Assembly: GCA_964401045.1 (NCBI GenBank)
Contig: CAYNXB010000006.1
Span: forward strand, 7,208-71,207
Length of the DNA stretch: 64,000 nt
Source of the DNA: CAYNXB01 sp964401045
GTDB lineage: Bacteria; Pseudomonadota; Alphaproteobacteria; Sphingomonadales; Sphingomonadaceae
Direction: 5' to 3'
Shown here one piece after another: positions 61,730 to 64,000 of the stretch (positions within the stretch are counted from its first letter, which is position 1; every line of letters begins with the position of its first letter). The position numbers and the translations under genes were made by a program. The notes below the pieces were generated by a model. That model did no database searches. It saw nothing but the letters and a program-made list of their open reading frames with translations, and had not been told where the DNA came from.

Positions 61730-61777
61730 AACTGCTTCCGTGGGCGATGCGGAAGTCTTGTTGACCGCTGCCCGCAT

Positions 61778-61791
61778 TCAACGAACGATAG
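61778..61791. promoter_or_regulatory. Second 5-4-5 site (TCAAC-GAAC-GATAG)
   Basis: Degenerate match with arms only partly complementary, but the same spacing and GATAG half as the 56616 site. It is 261 bp upstream of the monooxygenase start. Confidence 0.35.
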
Positions 61792-62052
61792 GTTACGAAC
61801 CGGGCATCCGGTTGTCTTGTAGGACCGGCACACAAGAATAGGCCACCGGTGCAGCAAACAAGAATTGGGTCAGGAGAGGTTAGTGCATGTGAGCAAGCTT
61901 CTCGAAAGCCGCGCGAACAATTTCGAACGACTGCGCGCGCCTTGGCTGATCCTGTCCTGTTTCGGAGTCAGTCGGCAAAGCAGTGCTGACGCCGCCTGCC
62001 GGGTCAGAATGGCGGCGCCCGGCCCCCTATCTTCAATTCGAGGAGATTTCCG

Positions 62053-63345
62053 ATGAATGACCTTGGGGTCATCGCGCATGATCGAAAGCCCGGCTTCGCG
62101 GATCTGGATTTCAGCAATTTCAACAGCGAAACCAAGGCTCCTCCGATCGAGGAACTCGTCCGCCGGGCGCGAGAGCTTCGCCCACTGCTGCTGGAAAACC
62201 AGGCGGCGACCGAAACCCTGACGCAGCCGCCGCTGGTGATCTGGCAGGCGTTGCTGGATGCGGGCTTTTTCAAGATCATCACGCCCAAGCGCTATGGCGG
62301 CTGGGAAATGGGCGTGTGGCCGTTCGTAAAGGTGACTGAGGAACTCGCGCGCGGCTGCATGTCGACCGGCTGGTGCTATTCGCTCGGTTACGGGCATGCC
62401 TATACCGGCGCCGCGTTCTTCCCCGAGGAAGCGCAGGACGAGATGTTCGGCGACACCGGCTATCTGTGCGCTGCATCCTTCGCCTACCCTTGCGGTACGG
62501 CGCGCAGGGTCGATGGCGGCTATATCGTAACCGGCGATTTCCCTTACGGCTCGGGCTCGCCCTATTCGAATTTCTACATGGGCGAGTTCAAGGCGCCGGC
62601 CGATTCACCCCATGCCGCCGAAGGGTCGCTGCTGTTCTTCGCCGCTCCGCGTGATCAATACGAACTGCTCGATGACTGGCACGGCATGATGGGGCTTCGC
62701 GGCAGCGGGTCCCAGTCGGTGCGGTTGGACGAGTCTTTCATTCCCGACCGCCTCGTGGTCGCGACGTGCTTCTCCAACCTCAGGGCGGTCGACGGCACGA
62801 CGTTGGGCTCCGAACTGCACAAGAACCCGTTCTACCGCCTGCCCCAGCTCGGCTTTGCCGCCTGTTACGGCAATGCGGTGGTGATAGGCGGCTCGCTTGC
62901 CGCCGCCGACGAATTCGAGCACATCGCGCGCACCAAGGCGCCACGCGTGCCGGGTGCGCTGGACGTGCCCAAATACAAGGTTCAGGCACAAGTCCCCGAC
63001 GTGCAGCGCAATTTTGCACTGGCGCTTGCCGATATCGAAGCGGCCGAGGGTATCCTGCGCGCAACCGCCGAAGATCTCGCCGCGCTCAGCGGATGCGATT
63101 ACGATATGACCGATTGTCTTTCGGTGGTCCTGCGCATGTCCGCCGCCGGCAAGTTCGCCTGGAAAGCGGTGGAAGACCGCCTGTGGCGGACGATCGGATC
63201 CAGCCAGGCGCGCGAAGGCAAGCGCATGGAGCGGTACTGGCGCGACCTTTCCACGTATTGGAACTCGCCCAATAACGGTTACCGTGAGCTGTTCGCCATC
63301 GGGTACTCTCAGGGCCGCTGGGCAGACCTGCTGACTGAATCGTGA
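62053..63345 (+). CDS. Acyl-CoA-dehydrogenase-fold flavin monooxygenase (HsaA/HpaH-like oxygenase component)
   Basis: This 430-residue protein has the acyl-CoA-dehydrogenase fold used by two-component, reduced-flavin-dependent hydroxylases such as HsaA (steroid phenol hydroxylase) and C2-HpaH. Visible segments are LLDAGFFKIITPKRYGGWEMG, ARGCMSTGWCYSLGYGH, the FMN-site stretch GTARRVDGGYIVTGDFPYGSG and GMMGLRGSGSQSVRLDESFIPD. An acyl-CoA catalytic Glu is not evident, as expected for the monooxygenase branch. Its stop overlaps the flavin reductase start by 4 bp, which supports the two-component reading. The substrate may be a phenol or polycyclic ketone. Confidence 0.85.
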   Translation: MNDLGVIAHDRKPGFADLDFSNFNSETKAPPIEELVRRARELRPLLLENQAATETLTQPPLVIWQALLDAGFFKIITPKRYGGWEMGVWPFVKVTEELARGCMSTGWCYSLGYGHAYTGAAFFPEEAQDEMFGDTGYLCAASFAYPCGTARRVDGGYIVTGDFPYGSGSPYSNFYMGEFKAPADSPHAAEGSLLFFAAPRDQYELLDDWHGMMGLRGSGSQSVRLDESFIPDRLVVATCFSNLRAVDGTTLGSELHKNPFYRLPQLGFAACYGNAVVIGGSLAAADEFEHIARTKAPRVPGALDVPKYKVQAQVPDVQRNFALALADIEAAEGILRATAEDLAALSGCDYDMTDCLSVVLRMSAAGKFAWKAVEDRLWRTIGSSQAREGKRMERYWRDLSTYWNSPNNGYRELFAIGYSQGRWADLLTES

Positions 63346-63893
63346 GATCCGCAGCCGCGCCCGATAGCCGATCCGGAGGCATCGGGCAGGCCGAGCCTGC
63401 GCCTATCGATCCCGACAGGTTCCGGCACGTGCTGGGTCATTACCCGACCGGGGTCGTGATCGTCTCCGCAATTGGGGAGCATGGCGAGCCGGTCGGCATG
63501 GTCATCGGCACCTTCACTTCGGTGTCCCTCGATCCACCCCTGGTAGGCTTTTTCCCGGCCAGGGCATCGAGGACCTGGCCCCGGATCGAGCGGGCGGGAA
63601 GGTTCTGCGTGAACATGCTGGCGAGCGATCAATCGGACCTATGCCGGCGCTTCGCGTCACGCGACGCCGACAAACCGGATGAATTGGCGTTCGGCCTGTC
63701 CGAAGGCGGCTGCCCCGTTCTGCCGGGGATCGTCGGGTGGATCGACTGCACTCTCGAGAAGGTGATCGAGGCCGGCGATCACTATCTCGTGCTGGGCAAG
63801 GTGGTAGCATTCGAGATCGAGCGCTCGACTGCGCCGATGTTGTTCTGCCGCGGGAACCTTGGCGCCGCGGCCATGGGCGCGGAGGCAGGCTGA
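63342..63893 (+). CDS. Flavin reductase domain protein (HsaB/HpaC-like)
   Basis: This 183-residue FMN/FAD-binding flavin reductase starts at GTG 63342. Conserved blocks are FRHVLGHYPTGVVIVSA, MVIGTFTSVSLDPPLVGFFPARASRTWPRI and RFCVNMLASDQSDLCRRFAS, plus GDHYLVLGKVVAFEIE. It supplies reduced flavin to the adjacent oxygenase component, with which it is translationally coupled. A strong ribosome-binding site for the next gene follows. Confidence 0.9.
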   Translation: MRSAAAPDSRSGGIGQAEPAPIDPDRFRHVLGHYPTGVVIVSAIGEHGEPVGMVIGTFTSVSLDPPLVGFFPARASRTWPRIERAGRFCVNMLASDQSDLCRRFASRDADKPDELAFGLSEGGCPVLPGIVGWIDCTLEKVIEAGDHYLVLGKVVAFEIERSTAPMLFCRGNLGAAAMGAEAG

Positions 63894-63923
63894 GCCCGAA
63901 GAAAAATCGAGGAGAATAGACGG

Positions 63924-64000
63924 ATGGTACAGCTCGAAGAGCTCCTTGAAGCGCGCGGCGGCACGTACCCTTTGCACGGGATCTGCGATGATCGCTTCGC
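63924..64000 (+). CDS. 5' end of a CDS cut by the window edge (possible serine hydrolase)
   Basis: ATG 63924 follows the ribosome-binding site GAGGAGAATAG; 25 complete codons remain before the edge (MVQLEELLEARGG..., HGICDDRF). The CDxRF-like start recalls class C beta-lactamase-fold esterases, but the fragment is too short for a firm call. It is 30 bp after the flavin reductase and so probably in the same operon. Confidence 0.5.
   Translation, partial: MVQLEELLEARGGTYPLHGICDDRF

Larger units (their letters stand above)
61618..62052. promoter_or_regulatory. 435-bp divergent region between SDR and flavin monooxygenase
   Basis: It carries two 14-bp inverted repeats of the LuxR-linked type (61716-61729 and 61778-61791, centres 62 bp apart). 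The remaining ~260 bp up to the monooxygenase contain a weak open reading frame (61865-62056) without recognisable protein features. I treat it as leader or spacer. Confidence 0.5.

Noticed and set aside
61865..62056. 63-codon open frame before the flavin monooxygenase
   Set aside because: No family resemblance or convincing ribosome-binding site, and it overlaps the next gene's start region.
1..64000. tRNA, rRNA, CRISPR, insertion sequences or prophage genes
   Set aside because: None was recognised: no tandem spaced repeats, no transposase or integrase-like protein, and no tRNA-like cloverleaf noticed by eye. A dedicated RNA search was not possible.

Overview
The window reads as a chromosomal segment of a high-GC alphaproteobacterium, most likely a sphingomonad of the Novosphingobium type. 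This rests on large TonB-dependent receptors with QDxx-type exported N-termini, a SapC/tryptophan-halogenase/cupin module, a Caulobacter-like oxidative xylose pathway, and meta-cleavage and HsaA/HsaB-like degradation genes. The assignment is inference from gene content. No rRNA, tRNA, CRISPR array, insertion sequence or phage gene was seen. One 100-N assembly gap interrupts a GH51 gene.

Region A (1-32.4 kb) is a glucuronoarabinoxylan utilisation locus. It opens with a TonB-dependent receptor, a halogenase-family flavoprotein, SapC and a cupin protein. These are followed by a CE1-type esterase, GH27 alpha-galactosidase, a GntR regulator with an AraD1-type protein and a galactose/arabinose dehydrogenase, GH51 arabinofuranosidase, an MFS sugar porter, GH10 xylanase and a LacI regulator. 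Next come an SGNH acetylesterase, a lactonase, D-xylose dehydrogenase, XylX, GH43, GH67 alpha-glucuronidase, a GH43 lipoprotein, xylulokinase, xylose isomerase, a small secreted beta-sandwich protein and a GH43-ricin-like protein. Polymer would be debranched (GH67, GH51, GH43, esterases), cut (GH10) and imported. Xylose could then enter both the isomerase pathway (XylA + xylulokinase) and the oxidative pathway (dehydrogenase, lactonase, XylX). Seven copies of a GRTAGCGCTAYC-like palindrome, plus one weak half-copy, sit in the intergenic regions and probably define the regulon of the LacI protein at 16.2 kb.

Region B (32.4-45.5 kb) looks like an amino-sugar (N-acetylgalactosamine) locus. It holds a TonB-dependent receptor followed by a Tat-exported TIM-barrel-like protein, a DeoR/AgaR-type repressor, an exported amidohydrolase, a Tat-exported GH36-like glycosidase, a 10-TM permease, AgaZ/GatZ, AgaS and a BadF-type sugar kinase. 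T-rich TTTCG repeats resembling AgaR operators precede its transcription units. No amino-sugar deacetylase or catalytic tagatose-bisphosphate aldolase subunit is visible here.

Region C (45.5-52.4 kb) is a TetR-controlled tripartite RND efflux system (TetR, adaptor, HAE1 pump, NodT-type outer-membrane factor).

Region D (52.4-64 kb) holds two aromatic/alicyclic degradation modules. The first is a Rieske oxygenase, an NTF2-like protein, an MhpB-type extradiol dioxygenase, an alpha/beta hydrolase and a FAH-family hydratase/hydrolase, a plausible meta-cleavage operon. The second surrounds a MalT-type LuxR regulator: two NTF2/SnoaL or SDR genes on the plus strand, a convergent SDR, and a two-component flavin monooxygenase (HsaA/HsaB-like). 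Four 14-bp inverted repeats (5-4-5) upstream of these units are a candidate operator set for the LuxR protein.
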